Assembly: GCA_002423205.1 (NCBI GenBank)
Contig: DIUZ01000024.1
Coordinates: forward strand, 255,506-319,505
Source: Micavibrio sp. UBA6145
Lineage (GTDB): Bacteria; Pseudomonadota; Alphaproteobacteria; Micavibrionales; UBA1664
Length of the DNA: 64,000 nucleotides
Direction of reading: 5' to 3'
The notes under the pieces are model-generated. The model searched no databases. It had not been told where the DNA came from and was given only the letters and a program-made list of their open reading frames with translations. Below are positions 1-7,745 of the stretch, piece by piece; position 1 is the first letter of the stretch; the number at the start of each line of letters is the position of its first letter. Made by a program: the position numbers and the translations under genes.

Positions 1-534
1 CTGTATTCGATGAAGGACCCGGCGGCCCTGAAAGCGCCCATTCTGAGCGGTGCCAACGCGACACAGATGCATGGCGGCGCGGGCAGTGGAGAGGCCGGGC
101 AGCAGGCGGGGCAGAATATTGCCCGGGTCGGGATGGGTGAGGGGTTGAACCTGGGGTATCTGCAGGGGGTGCTGAAAAACGCGCTTGTGCAGGTGAAACT
201 GGAAAATGACGTGCGCATTATTACAGGCGCTGATCACCTGAAACTGCATGTCGATGCAGATAAGGTTTTCAACGGCAACGCGCTTTCGGCTGATGGGCAG
301 CGTATTGCCAAGGGACTGGCCAACCGGCTGGCGACATTGACCAACCGTATTACGGTTGTGGGTGTGCCGTCGGATTCGGCGGAATGGTCGTCGTCTCTGG
401 CGCAGAGCACCGCGTTTGCCGAGATGATGCGCGATGCCGGTTATCGCAAACCATTTGTCGTGGTGGGCGACGGGGCAGGCGGGAAAGCCGGTATTGAAAT
501 CCGCGTCGACGCCGACGATGGCCGGGAACGGTAA
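1..534 (+). CDS. OmpA/MotB-like C-terminal domain protein (5' end outside window)
   Basis: The frame is open from base 1, so the gene very likely starts upstream; the first ATG inside is at 10. The visible 178 codons hold a Gly/Ala/Gln-rich linker followed by a region patterned like the peptidoglycan-binding OmpA/MotB domain: a beta strand with 'LHVDADKVFNGNA', then 'LSADGQRIAKGLANRL' and a strand 'RITVVGVPSD'. In flagellar neighbourhoods such proteins are the stator subunit MotB or a paralogue, anchoring to the cell wall. It lies just before a secreted TPR protein and 4 kb from flagellar export genes, which fits a motility role. The membrane segment and plug that would confirm MotB are not in the window. 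Confidence 0.6.
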   Translation: MYSMKDPAALKAPILSGANATQMHGGAGSGEAGQQAGQNIARVGMGEGLNLGYLQGVLKNALVQVKLENDVRIITGADHLKLHVDADKVFNGNALSADGQRIAKGLANRLATLTNRITVVGVPSDSAEWSSSLAQSTAFAEMMRDAGYRKPFVVVGDGAGGKAGIEIRVDADDGRER

Positions 535-618
535 AAAAGGGTTGAAAACGTAAAGGTCTTTAGGGCTCTAACGTTGACCGTACACAGGCCCCATGTCAGG
601 GTGAAATGTAAGGATCCC

Positions 619-3576
619 ATGCGCAGAATTTCTTTTCTTGCCGTAATCATTTCAGCTTTCGTTTCCAGCCCTGCCATGGCGCAGGACGCGGCACAGAGTT
701 CTGCGCCTTCCGATCCGGTTGCTGCGGCCATCGCCGCCGCCAAAGCCGCCGCCAATGAAGCACCTGCACCGAAGGCAACCTTAGAGAAAGCGCCCGTAAA
801 GGCACCGGCACCGGTTACGCCAACAGAAGCCAAAACCAAGGTGCAGGATAAAATCGCCCCGGCGAAACCGGCTGATACATCGACATCACTGGTTACCGAT
901 AATGCAGCAAAGCCAGCGGCAACACCGGTGGCTGTCGCGCCGTTGCCTGAAACCACCGCGCCTGTACCGGGTCTGCCGACACCGGCAGAAGTGATGGCCG
1001 CCGCTACGCCGACGGCACCGAATACACCGGTTGACCTGACGCCCGCGGTGACCGAGGTCAAACCGTTTACCGGGTCCGCCGTCATTACGGTGGGATCAAC
1101 ACAGGGTCTGGCACTGGCCGCGTTTGAGCGCGGCGGGTATCTGTGGGTCGTCCTGAGCCAGGAAGAATTGTCGGTTCCGCCGCAAGTGTCGGGGCCTGAT
1201 GCGGCGGCGCTGGGGCCGGTTGATGAAATCAAAATCGACGGCGGGTCAGCCTACCGCGTGAAGCTGCCGCAGGGCGCTTTTGTGCGCCCGGAAGGGGCCG
1301 GGCTGGTCTGGCGTCTGTATGTCAGCGGCCAGAACCCGGGGCTGAAGTCTGTTACGGCGGAGCGTGATTTTTCAAACACCGCCGAAGGGCCGCAGGTCCA
1401 TATTCCGATCCCGAACGGGGTGAGCGCGGTGCGCCTGCCTGATCCGCTGATCGGCGACGATCTGGCCGTCATTACCGTCAGCCGGGCCGATTACCGCCTG
1501 ATCAATTCGGATGCTTATGTCGATTTCAATATGGTCCCGGCCATAGTCGGCGTTGTGCTGAAACCCAAGGCCGACGGTATCCGTATTTCGGTGCAGCCGA
1601 CGGAAATCGTGATCGCGCGTCAGGGTGGCCTGCGCATGTCGGTGGCGGGTCCGCGTCCGGCAGGCGCGGCGCGCAATAACGCACAAGGCGAAAGCGGCAC
1701 ACCGAAGAACACGCCTGAGCCCACAACCATTTTTGCATTTAAAGACTGGGCGCTGGGCGGTCCGAAACAGTTCATGGATATGCGTCATTCGATTGACGAC
1801 AAGGTGGCTGCGGCCCCGGATGAACGCAAATTGCCGGAGATTATTTCCGGCGCGAAATTCATGCTGGCGCAGGGTTTGCCGCAGGAAGCCACGGGCTTCC
1901 TTGCCATGGCGTTGTCGTTCATGCCGGATTTGCGCAGTTCGCCCGATTTTCAGGCGCTGATGGGTGCGGTTGCCGCGCTTAAGGGTGAAGAAGACGAAGC
2001 CGCAAAGGCATTCGCCACGCCGGGGCTTGAGACCAAGGACGAGGTGGCGCTGTGGAAGGCGTATAATTTTGCGCGCGCGGGCAAGCTGGGTGAAGCACAG
2101 AAAATCCTGCCCGCCAATGCCCGCCAGATTCTGACGACATATCCCGAACGTTTACAGACGCTGGTCATTCCCGACCTGATCGAGGCATTGCTGGCGCGGG
2201 GTGATGTGAATATCGCCGAAGGGCTGCTGGATGCGTTCGACAAGGCGAGCAGCCAGTCGCTGACCCTGGGACGCGACGCCGCGATTGCGTATTACCGCGG
2301 GCGTATTGCTACACTGCGCGGCGATGCTGCGACGGCGACCGAATTTTACCGCGAAGCAACCGAAGGCCTGCAGGGGCAATACCCGGTGCGCGCGACGCTG
2401 GCGCTGGTTGAGCGCGGCCTGTCCGCGAAAACCATTGGCCGGGACGAGGCGGTGCGCAAGCTTGAGCGTTTTCGTTACGGCTGGCGCGGTGACGCGCTTG
2501 AGAGCGACATACTGGAACGTCTTGGACTTATATACGTGACCGGCGGCGAACAACGCCGCGGCATGACCATCCTGCGCGATGCCGCGACCATGACAAACGA
2601 TGCGGCGGAACGCGAGAAACTGGTCGCCGTCATGCAGAAGGCGTTCCGTGAATTGTTCACCGGCAAGACGCGCGAACAGATGTCACCGCTGGAAGCGGCG
2701 GCCGTTGCCACCGAATTCAACGAGCTGATGCCGGCGGGCGCAGACGGCGAAGCCATCACCATGACAATTGCCGACCAGATGGTGCAGGTCGATCTGCTGG
2801 AACGCGCGGCCGATCTGGTTGAGCCGCTGGTGGTCACGACCGCCAACCCACAGGACGCCGTGCGTTACGCGCACCGCGCTGCGACCATCCGTATCCTGAA
2901 CGAACAGCCGGGCGACGCAATCAAGATCATCGACAAGGCGCTGGGCCGTAATGATGTTGCGGGCAAGGTCAGCGATGTTGATGCCAAGCGTTTTGCATTG
3001 CTGCGTGCCAAGGCCAAGGCACAACTAAAACGCCCGGATGATGCGCTGGCCGAGCTTGCCGGCGTGGCTGAAGATACCGAGTCCTTGAAACTGACCGCCG
3101 ATATTGCATGGGGTGCGCAGCGCTGGCCGGTGGCGGCGGATGCGTTCGCCAAGCTGGTTGCGGGCGCGAAGCTGAACGCGACGCGGGCACCGACCCATGA
3201 GCAGGCGCAGCTTGTCCTCAATCAGGCGCTGGCCCTGAACCTGTCCGGCGATACCGAGAAGTTGACCCAGTTGCAGGTCGCGTATTCGGACATCATGCGC
3301 CGCTCAGACATGAACCAGGCGTTTCAACTGGTGACCCGCACGGCGCAGGAGGCGACGCTGGCCGACCGCGAAACCCTGCTGCAACTGGTGTCGGAAGTCG
3401 ACATGTTCAAGGACGTGCTCAAGGCTTACGACGCGTCGGCGGCCAAACCGGCGGCGGATGCCAAAAAGGCAGAACCGGCGGCCGCGGCACCGGCGGCTGC
3501 CAAACCGGCTACAGGTGCACAGGCGCCGACAGAACCGGGGCAGGCGGCAGAGGCCGCGCGCCAGTCAGGCAAATAA
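619..3576 (+). CDS. Large secreted TPR-repeat protein
   Basis: A 985-aa protein. I chose the ATG at 619 because it is preceded by TAAGGATCCC (Shine-Dalgarno) and opens a textbook signal peptide ending in 'SPAMAQD'; an in-frame TTG at 574 would only add a charged leader. After the signal comes an Ala/Pro/Lys/Thr-rich linker (about residues 22-135), a beta-rich domain (about 135-330), then helical repeats of TPR character through most of the rest (for example 'AIAYYRGRIATLRGDAATA'), and an Ala/Pro/Lys tail from about 945. It probably acts in the periplasm as a scaffold. It follows the MotB-like gene with an 84-base gap, so it may be a motility or envelope partner; the exact function is unknown. 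Confidence 0.75.
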   Translation: MRRISFLAVIISAFVSSPAMAQDAAQSSAPSDPVAAAIAAAKAAANEAPAPKATLEKAPVKAPAPVTPTEAKTKVQDKIAPAKPADTSTSLVTDNAAKPAATPVAVAPLPETTAPVPGLPTPAEVMAAATPTAPNTPVDLTPAVTEVKPFTGSAVITVGSTQGLALAAFERGGYLWVVLSQEELSVPPQVSGPDAAALGPVDEIKIDGGSAYRVKLPQGAFVRPEGAGLVWRLYVSGQNPGLKSVTAERDFSNTAEGPQVHIPIPNGVSAVRLPDPLIGDDLAVITVSRADYRLINSDAYVDFNMVPAIVGVVLKPKADGIRISVQPTEIVIARQGGLRMSVAGPRPAGAARNNAQGESGTPKNTPEPTTIFAFKDWALGGPKQFMDMRHSIDDKVAAAPDERKLPEIISGAKFMLAQGLPQEATGFLAMALSFMPDLRSSPDFQALMGAVAALKGEEDEAAKAFATPGLETKDEVALWKAYNFARAGKLGEAQKILPANARQILTTYPERLQTLVIPDLIEALLARGDVNIAEGLLDAFDKASSQSLTLGRDAAIAYYRGRIATLRGDAATATEFYREATEGLQGQYPVRATLALVERGLSAKTIGRDEAVRKLERFRYGWRGDALESDILERLGLIYVTGGEQRRGMTILRDAATMTNDAAEREKLVAVMQKAFRELFTGKTREQMSPLEAAAVATEFNELMPAGADGEAITMTIADQMVQVDLLERAADLVEPLVVTTANPQDAVRYAHRAATIRILNEQPGDAIKIIDKALGRNDVAGKVSDVDAKRFALLRAKAKAQLKRPDDALAELAGVAEDTESLKLTADIAWGAQRWPVAADAFAKLVAGAKLNATRAPTHEQAQLVLNQALALNLSGDTEKLTQLQVAYSDIMRRSDMNQAFQLVTRTAQEATLADRETLLQLVSEVDMFKDVLKAYDASAAKPAADAKKAEPAAAAPAAAKPATGAQAPTEPGQAAEAARQSGK

Positions 3577-4194
3577 TCAGTCTTTTACAGTGTAGCGGGT
3601 CATGAAGGTTTTAATGGCTTCGTCGACCACGGCCTCGCGGTAACCGGCGGGGGCGGCGTCGCTCATCCCGAACAGGCGGGGCCAGAGAATGGCGTCGGTG
3701 ATCATGCCGAAGAACTGCCGCGCGGCGACGTTACGGTCGGTGATCAGCCAGTACCGCTGTTCGACACCCTGATCCAGAACATCGTTCAGGCGGTTGATGA
3801 AGGGTTTGCGCCATGCGTCGTTGACGGCCTGGCCCAGACCTTCGGCTTTGTCTTTGAGCAGAATGCCCATACGGATCAGCCCCAGCAGCATGGGGTTATC
3901 CAGACGGCGGGCATAGGACAGGCCGATGGACCGCAAGGCATCAGACACAGGCAGGGTGTTTCTGGCGGTGGTTTCGTCGCGCATCTTGGCCAGCACGTCG
4001 ATGGCACCGGCAAGCAACGCCTCTTTCTGCGGGTAGTGCGAGAAGAGGGTGGCGGTAGAGACCTTGGCCGCCTTGGCGATGTCTTTCAGGGCGACTTCTT
4101 CGAAGCCGCGCTCCACGAATAAACCGAGTGCGGCATTTAGAATTTTCTCACGGCTTTTTTCGGCGCGTGCGGCCTGAAATTCAGGATTGCTCAT
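3577..4194 (-). CDS. TetR/AcrR-family transcriptional regulator
   Basis: A 205-aa protein with an N-terminal TetR helix-turn-helix: 'REKILNAALGLFVERGFEEVALKDIAKAAKVSTATLFSHYPQKEALL' spans roughly residues 15-62 (shown here only as the diagnostic family pattern in parts: 'AALGLFVERGFEEV', 'KAAKVSTATLFSHY'). The C-terminal half is a variable ligand-binding helical domain. The start at 4194 matches the family length; a longer frame to 4296 would cross the operator. A perfect inverted repeat lies 29-44 bases upstream next to a TATAAA, so it probably represses itself. It is tail-to-tail with the TPR gene and has no obvious target gene beside it; the RND pump at 31.6-36.2 kb is a conceivable but unproven target. 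Confidence 0.85.
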   Translation of the reverse strand: MSNPEFQAARAEKSREKILNAALGLFVERGFEEVALKDIAKAAKVSTATLFSHYPQKEALLAGAIDVLAKMRDETTARNTLPVSDALRSIGLSYARRLDNPMLLGLIRMGILLKDKAEGLGQAVNDAWRKPFINRLNDVLDQGVEQRYWLITDRNVAARQFFGMITDAILWPRLFGMSDAAPAGYREAVVDEAIKTFMTRYTVKD

Positions 4195-4215
4195 GCCTTT
4201 GTTTTTACAGGAAAG

Positions 4216-4238
4216 TTTATACCAAGTCGAGGGACTTG
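4216..4238 (-). promoter_or_regulatory. TetR gene promoter with palindromic operator
   Basis: Read on the minus strand, the perfect inverted repeat CAAGTC-N4-GACTTG (4223-4238) is followed after one base by TATAAA (4216-4221), and the TetR start codon is 22 bases further on. The repeat would sit in the spacer between -35 and -10, the usual place for an autorepressor site. The palindrome is seen directly; its use by this TetR protein is inferred. Confidence 0.6.
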
Positions 4239-4308
4239 TTTTTGTTGGTGGCACGAGTCCGAAAACGGCGGAAATCCGCCGTTTCACGTGAGTCACGAAA
4301 GGGAAAAA

Positions 4309-5097
4309 TTACTGCGTGATGCCGGGTATCTGAACGCTGCCCGGGGCGCTTTCGAAGCTTTTGACGAGCGAGCCAACCACGAGGTGCCAGCCATCGACCA
4401 TGACGAAGAAGATAATCTTGAATGGCAGCGAAATCATGATGGGCGGAAGCATCATCATACCCATCGACATCAGGATCGAGGCCGTAACCATGTCGATGAT
4501 GAGGAAGGGCAGGAACAGCATGAATCCGATTTCAAAGGCACGGCGCAGTTCCGAGATCATAAAGGCCGGGATCACGATGTGCAGGGGCGATTCCATGGCG
4601 GTTTTGGGCGCTTCCACGCCCGACATGTCCACAAACAATGTGTAGTCTTCCTGGCGGGTGTTCTTGAGCATGAACGCCTTGAACGGCTGTGTTGCGCGGT
4701 CAAAGGCCACGGTTTCTTCGATTGTCTGGTCCATCAGGGGCTTGATGCCCTCGTTATACGCCTGGGTGATGGTCGGACCCATGATGAAGAAGGTCAGAAA
4801 CAGGGCCAGCGACATCAAAACCGTGTTCGGCGGCGTCTGCTGGACGCCCAAGGCCGTCCGCAGGAATGACAGGACGATGATGATCCGGGTAAACGACGTC
4901 ATCATGATCAGGATACTCGGTGCCAGCGAGAGAATGGTGAGCATGGCCAGAATCTGGACCACGCGGCCGGTAACGGTGCCGTCGCCGCCACCCATGTCGA
5001 GGGTCAGTTCCTGCGCCATGGCGAGGGGGACGCCCAAGATCATGACAGCGCCGAGAAGGCACAAAAGGGCGATAAAGGCTTTTCTGGTGCGGGTCAT
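4309..5097 (-). CDS. fliP: Flagellar type III export protein FliP
   Basis: A 262-aa inner-membrane component of the flagellar export gate, which with FliQ and FliR forms the export channel at the base of the hook-basal body. It starts with a cleavable signal peptide (to about residue 28, 'PLAMAQE'), a known FliP trait, followed by hydrophobic segments and the family signatures 'MTSFTRIIIVLSFLRTALG' and 'FEIGFMLFLPFLIIDMV'. Length is normal for the family (about 245-260). Its start overlaps the end of fliO by four bases, implying translational coupling. Last gene of the minus-strand flagellar unit. Confidence 0.97.
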   Translation of the reverse strand: MTRTRKAFIALLCLLGAVMILGVPLAMAQELTLDMGGGDGTVTGRVVQILAMLTILSLAPSILIMMTSFTRIIIVLSFLRTALGVQQTPPNTVLMSLALFLTFFIMGPTITQAYNEGIKPLMDQTIEETVAFDRATQPFKAFMLKNTRQEDYTLFVDMSGVEAPKTAMESPLHIVIPAFMISELRRAFEIGFMLFLPFLIIDMVTASILMSMGMMMLPPIMISLPFKIIFFVMVDGWHLVVGSLVKSFESAPGSVQIPGITQ

Positions 5098-5381
5098 GAG
5101 GGCTTCTGCGGCGTCGGAGGCGTTGGAATATTGGTATCGATGACCGTGTGACCCTGTGGCCCAAGGACGATCAGGTGTTCGCGGTCATCGCATTTTACCA
5201 GAGCCAGCTTGTGGCGGGAATCCAGCGTGCGGATCTCAACCAGCCCAAGGCGGCGGCCGCTGCCAAGGCCGAGGGCGATCTTGCCAAGGCCGGAGCGTTT
5301 GAACAAAAGGGCCAGAATCCCCATCAGCGCCAGCACAAAGGCCAGCGCGAAGATGAAGCGCAGATAGTCGTTGAATTCCAT
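5094..5381 (-). CDS. fliO: FliO-like flagellar biosynthesis protein
   Basis: A 95-aa protein with one N-terminal membrane helix (about residues 8-27, 'FIFALAFVLALMGILALLF') and a small cytoplasmic domain containing 'RLGLVEIRTLDSRHKLALV', the pattern of FliO/MopB proteins that chaperone FliP assembly. FliO is poorly conserved in sequence, so position matters: it is immediately upstream of and overlaps fliP, the usual partner order. Ends in a Pro/Thr tail. Confidence comes mostly from context plus the hydrophobic layout. Confidence 0.85.
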   Translation of the reverse strand: MEFNDYLRFIFALAFVLALMGILALLFKRSGLGKIALGLGSGRRLGLVEIRTLDSRHKLALVKCDDREHLIVLGPQGHTVIDTNIPTPPTPQKPS

Positions 5382-5440
5382 GAATGGATAGTGCGGGGTT
5401 TCGAAGGCCCGTTCAAGCAGCCGTTTGGGTCGGCCCTCAG

Positions 5441-5698
5441 TTACTTTTTCGTCTTGTCCTTGAGGGACTGGACCTGGTCCTCAAGCGCGAAGGTCAGGCG
5501 TTCGATGGCCAGCACGGCCTTGGAGAGCAGGGGCTGGATGGTGGCATCCGGTTTGCTTTTGAGCATTTTGGACAGGGCCAGCGATTCAGCATCCAGCGAT
5601 TTGATGTCGATGCGTTTGCCGTCGCGCACGAAGGATGTCGCGGCTTCGATGCGACTGATCAGGTCTTCCAGGCGCTTATGGGCCGGGCTTTGTGTCAT
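5441..5698 (-). CDS. Small helical protein in flagellar unit, unknown function
   Basis: An 85-aa, charged, almost entirely helical protein with no membrane segment or signal peptide; the C-terminus ends in a Lys-rich stretch. Its start overlaps the stop of the FlhB-like gene by four bases, and fliO follows after 59 bases, so it belongs to the flagellar transcript. The heptad-like spacing of Leu/Ile residues ('RLEDLISRIEAAT', 'ALEDQVQSLKDKTKK') suggests a coiled coil. Size and location would fit an export chaperone or FliJ/FlbT-like accessory protein, but I do not recognise the family. Confidence 0.7.
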   Translation of the reverse strand: MTQSPAHKRLEDLISRIEAATSFVRDGKRIDIKSLDAESLALSKMLKSKPDATIQPLLSKAVLAIERLTFALEDQVQSLKDKTKK

Positions 5699-6060
5699 GT
5701 GATTTTGTCCTTTTCCATTTCGGCCATGAGGACCGCGTCGAACGGGTTGGGTTCGCCGTTGGCCTGATAGACATAGGCCAGGATTTCCCCGACTGCCATC
5801 AGGGCCTCGGTCGGGATGGGGGAGTCGAGTTCGAACTGGGCCAGCATCTCGGCCAGATTGGCGTCTTCGCGGACCTTTACGCCATTGGCGTAGGCGATTT
5901 CCAGGATCTGGCGGGCAATTTCGCCACGGCCGGCGGCGGTAATTTCCGGCACTTTGCCGATGGCGGACCGGTCGCGCAGGGCGACGGCTGTGGCCCTGGT
6001 TGAAATTGCCTGCGCATTCAACGGGTTAAGTGGGTCTTCGTCTTCGGGTAGGTTTGGCAC
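5695..6060 (-). CDS. FlhB C-terminal domain paralogue (FlhX/FhlB-like)
   Basis: A 121-aa soluble protein that resembles only the cytoplasmic C-terminal domain of FlhB: 'GRGEIARQILEIAYANGVKVREDANLAEMLAQFELDSPIP' corresponds in pattern to the FlhB segment after the NPTH cleavage site (its parts 'EIAYANGVKVREDANLAEML' and 'LDSPIPTEALMAVGEILAYV' are the clearest). It has no membrane helices and no NPTH. The frame opens at a GTG (6058-6060); no other start is available upstream before a stop. Such stand-alone FlhB_C proteins are known in other bacteria and can replace that part of FlhB. Heads the minus-strand flagellar unit, divergent from flgB. Confidence 0.8.
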   Translation of the reverse strand: MPNLPEDEDPLNPLNAQAISTRATAVALRDRSAIGKVPEITAAGRGEIARQILEIAYANGVKVREDANLAEMLAQFELDSPIPTEALMAVGEILAYVYQANGEPNPFDAVLMAEMEKDKIT

Positions 6061-6070
6061 GGTTTTCGCA
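6055..6070 (+). promoter_or_regulatory. Sigma-54 promoter for flgB-flgC-fliE
   Basis: TGGCACG-N4-TCGCA matches the RpoN consensus TGGCACG-N4-TTGCA with one change; the essential GG (6056-6057) and GC (6068-6069) are exactly ten bases apart. Transcription would start near 6081, about 29 bases before the flgB ATG. Sigma-54 control of flgBC-fliE operons is established in Caulobacter. The -24 element overlaps the GTG start of the divergent FlhB-like gene. Confidence 0.75.
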
Positions 6071-6109
6071 AATACCTTATGTGGGACTACTTAGAGACGA
6101 GCGATAAAA

Positions 6110-6559
6110 ATGACAATGCTCAGTGGAATTGGCCTTTTCAAAGGCATTATGTCGAAGATGGACTGGCTTGACCAGAACCAGCGCGTTCTTTCGCAAAACA
6201 TAGCGAACGCGGACACGCCGGGTTATCAGCCCAAATCGCTGAAAGAAGCCGACTTTAAATCATTGATGGGGTCGACCGCATCCGGCGGCAGTAAGGGCAG
6301 CGCCCCGCAACTGGCCCTGACACCGGTCCGCCTTGAGGGTACGAATGCCATGCATTTCGGCGTGAAAGAGGGCGAGAAAGTCTCGGCCGAAGCCAAAGCA
6401 CAAAAAACCACTTATGAAGCCAGCCCGGATGACAACAGCGTGGTTCTGGAAGAACAGCTGTTCAAAGCCAACCGTAATTCGATGGATTACCAGCTGGCCA
6501 CCAACCTCTATCGCCGCAATGTGGGCATGCTGCGCATGGCTCTCGGCCGTAACGGATAA
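6110..6559 (+). CDS. flgB: Flagellar proximal rod protein FlgB
   Basis: A 149-aa rod protein of the basal body. The N-terminal flagellar rod motif 'QNIANADTPGYQPKSL' and the C-terminal pattern 'NSMDYQLATNLYRRNVGMLRMALGRNG' identify FlgB; like other axial proteins it has no signal peptide and is exported by the FliPQR-FlhB gate encoded nearby. First gene of flgB-flgC-fliE, eleven bases before flgC. A sigma-54 promoter sits just upstream. An alternative ATG two codons later would not change the protein. Confidence 0.97.
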   Translation: MTMLSGIGLFKGIMSKMDWLDQNQRVLSQNIANADTPGYQPKSLKEADFKSLMGSTASGGSKGSAPQLALTPVRLEGTNAMHFGVKEGEKVSAEAKAQKTTYEASPDDNSVVLEEQLFKANRNSMDYQLATNLYRRNVGMLRMALGRNG

Positions 6560-6570
6560 GGAGATTAATC

Positions 6571-6984
6571 ATGGAAATCATGAACGCAATCGGGATCTCA
6601 GCTTCAGGTATGCGCGCACAGGGCGAACGCCTTCGCGTCATCTCGCAGAACATCGCGAACTCCGACACCGCCGCCACCATGCCGGGGGAGGAGCCGTACC
6701 GCCGCAAGACCATCACCTTCAAGAACGTCATGGATAAAACCCTGGGCGCGGAAATCGTGAAGGACGGCGGCATTGCCGAAGACATGAAAAGCCCGTTCCG
6801 CCTGAAATTCATGCCTGATCACCCGGGTGCGGATGCCAACGGTTACGTCAAACTGCCCAACGTGAACACCCTGATTGAAACCATGGATATGCGCGAAGCG
6901 CAGCGTTCATATGAGGCCAATCTGGGTATGATCGACATCGCCAAATCGATGATGAGCAGAACGCTGGACTTGCTGCGCGGATAA
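6571..6984 (+). CDS. flgC: Flagellar proximal rod protein FlgC
   Basis: A 137-aa rod protein. It shows the N-terminal axial motif 'RVISQNIANSDTAATMPGEE' and the C-terminal heptad pattern 'METMDMREAQRSYEANLGMI' typical of FlgC. The start at 6571 has the ribosome site AAGGAG seven bases ahead. Sits between flgB and fliE, the conserved order for the proximal rod and the rod-to-MS-ring junction. Confidence 0.97.
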   Translation: MEIMNAIGISASGMRAQGERLRVISQNIANSDTAATMPGEEPYRRKTITFKNVMDKTLGAEIVKDGGIAEDMKSPFRLKFMPDHPGADANGYVKLPNVNTLIETMDMREAQRSYEANLGMIDIAKSMMSRTLDLLRG

Positions 6985-7014
6985 GCGCGATAATAGACAC
7001 GAAAGGTTTTGATC

Positions 7015-7320
7015 ATGGTCGATAAAGTATCCCAAGCCATAGGCGCCTATCTGAACACTGCCAAGATCGCGGATAAATCCGCGGGCGGCGGCGACGATGA
7101 CTCGTTCTCATTCGGTTCGATGATCAAGGGCGCGATCGAAAACGTCGTGAAAACCCAGAAAACATCCGAAGCCGTCTCGGCGCAGGCGGTTTTGGGCAAG
7201 GCCGACCTGACCGATGTGGTGCAGGCCGTGACCGACGCCGAAATGACCCTGCAAACCGTCATGTCCGTGCGCGACCGCCTTGTGTCCGCGTATCAGGACA
7301 TCATGCGTATGCCTATCTGA
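7015..7320 (+). CDS. fliE: Flagellar hook-basal body protein FliE
   Basis: A 101-aa protein that connects the MS ring to the rod. The C-terminus 'VTDAEMTLQTVMSVRDRLVSAYQDIMRMPI' follows the FliE signature, here quoted by its parts 'AEMTLQTVMSVRDRLVSAYQ' and 'DIMRMPI'. I chose the ATG at 7015, which has GAAAGG eight bases ahead, over a TTG two codons earlier. It closes the flgB-flgC-fliE unit; a 113-base gap to fliQ contains only a short CCCG/CGGG hairpin (near 7358-7371). Confidence 0.96.
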   Translation: MVDKVSQAIGAYLNTAKIADKSAGGGDDDSFSFGSMIKGAIENVVKTQKTSEAVSAQAVLGKADLTDVVQAVTDAEMTLQTVMSVRDRLVSAYQDIMRMPI

Positions 7321-7433
7321 TCCTTTAAAATCTGTTTTCATTGCTGCGTTTTTGCGCGCCCGTTTTTGCGGGTTTATGCAAATGCTGTATTTCGCCGTAG
7401 ACCGTCCGAGGCATCCCGCGATATCATGGGTTT

Positions 7434-7706
7434 ATGGATCAAGGCATTATTCTGGATTACGGCCGTGAGGCGATCATTCTGACCCTGAAGCTCGGCGCGC
7501 CGACTTTGCTGGTCGCGCTGATCGTGGGCGTGGCTATCGGCCTGTTGCAGGCATTGACCCAGATCCAGGAAATGACCCTGTCTTTCGTACCCAAGATCGT
7601 GGCGATGTTTTTGACCCTGTTTGCGGCCATTCCCTATATGGGGCATGAGCTGATCGAATTCACCCGCCGGATTGCCGACCAAATGATCGGGATGCCGATT
7701 AATTAG
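7434..7706 (+). CDS. fliQ: Flagellar export protein FliQ
   Basis: A 90-aa membrane protein of two hydrophobic hairpin helices, the normal FliQ size. Diagnostic parts are 'VGVAIGLLQALTQIQEMTLS' and 'FVPKIVAMFLTLF'. Several copies of FliQ pack with FliP and FliR to form the export gate. Followed by fliR after 39 bases and then flhB. Confidence 0.97.
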   Translation: MDQGIILDYGREAIILTLKLGAPTLLVALIVGVAIGLLQALTQIQEMTLSFVPKIVAMFLTLFAAIPYMGHELIEFTRRIADQMIGMPIN

Positions 7707-7745
7707 CGTTGGCCGACCGGGTAGGGCAGAGGTACTCTGTTTCCC

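Noticed and set aside
574..618. TTG start for the TPR protein
   Set aside because: The ATG at 619 has a ribosome site and opens a clean signal peptide.
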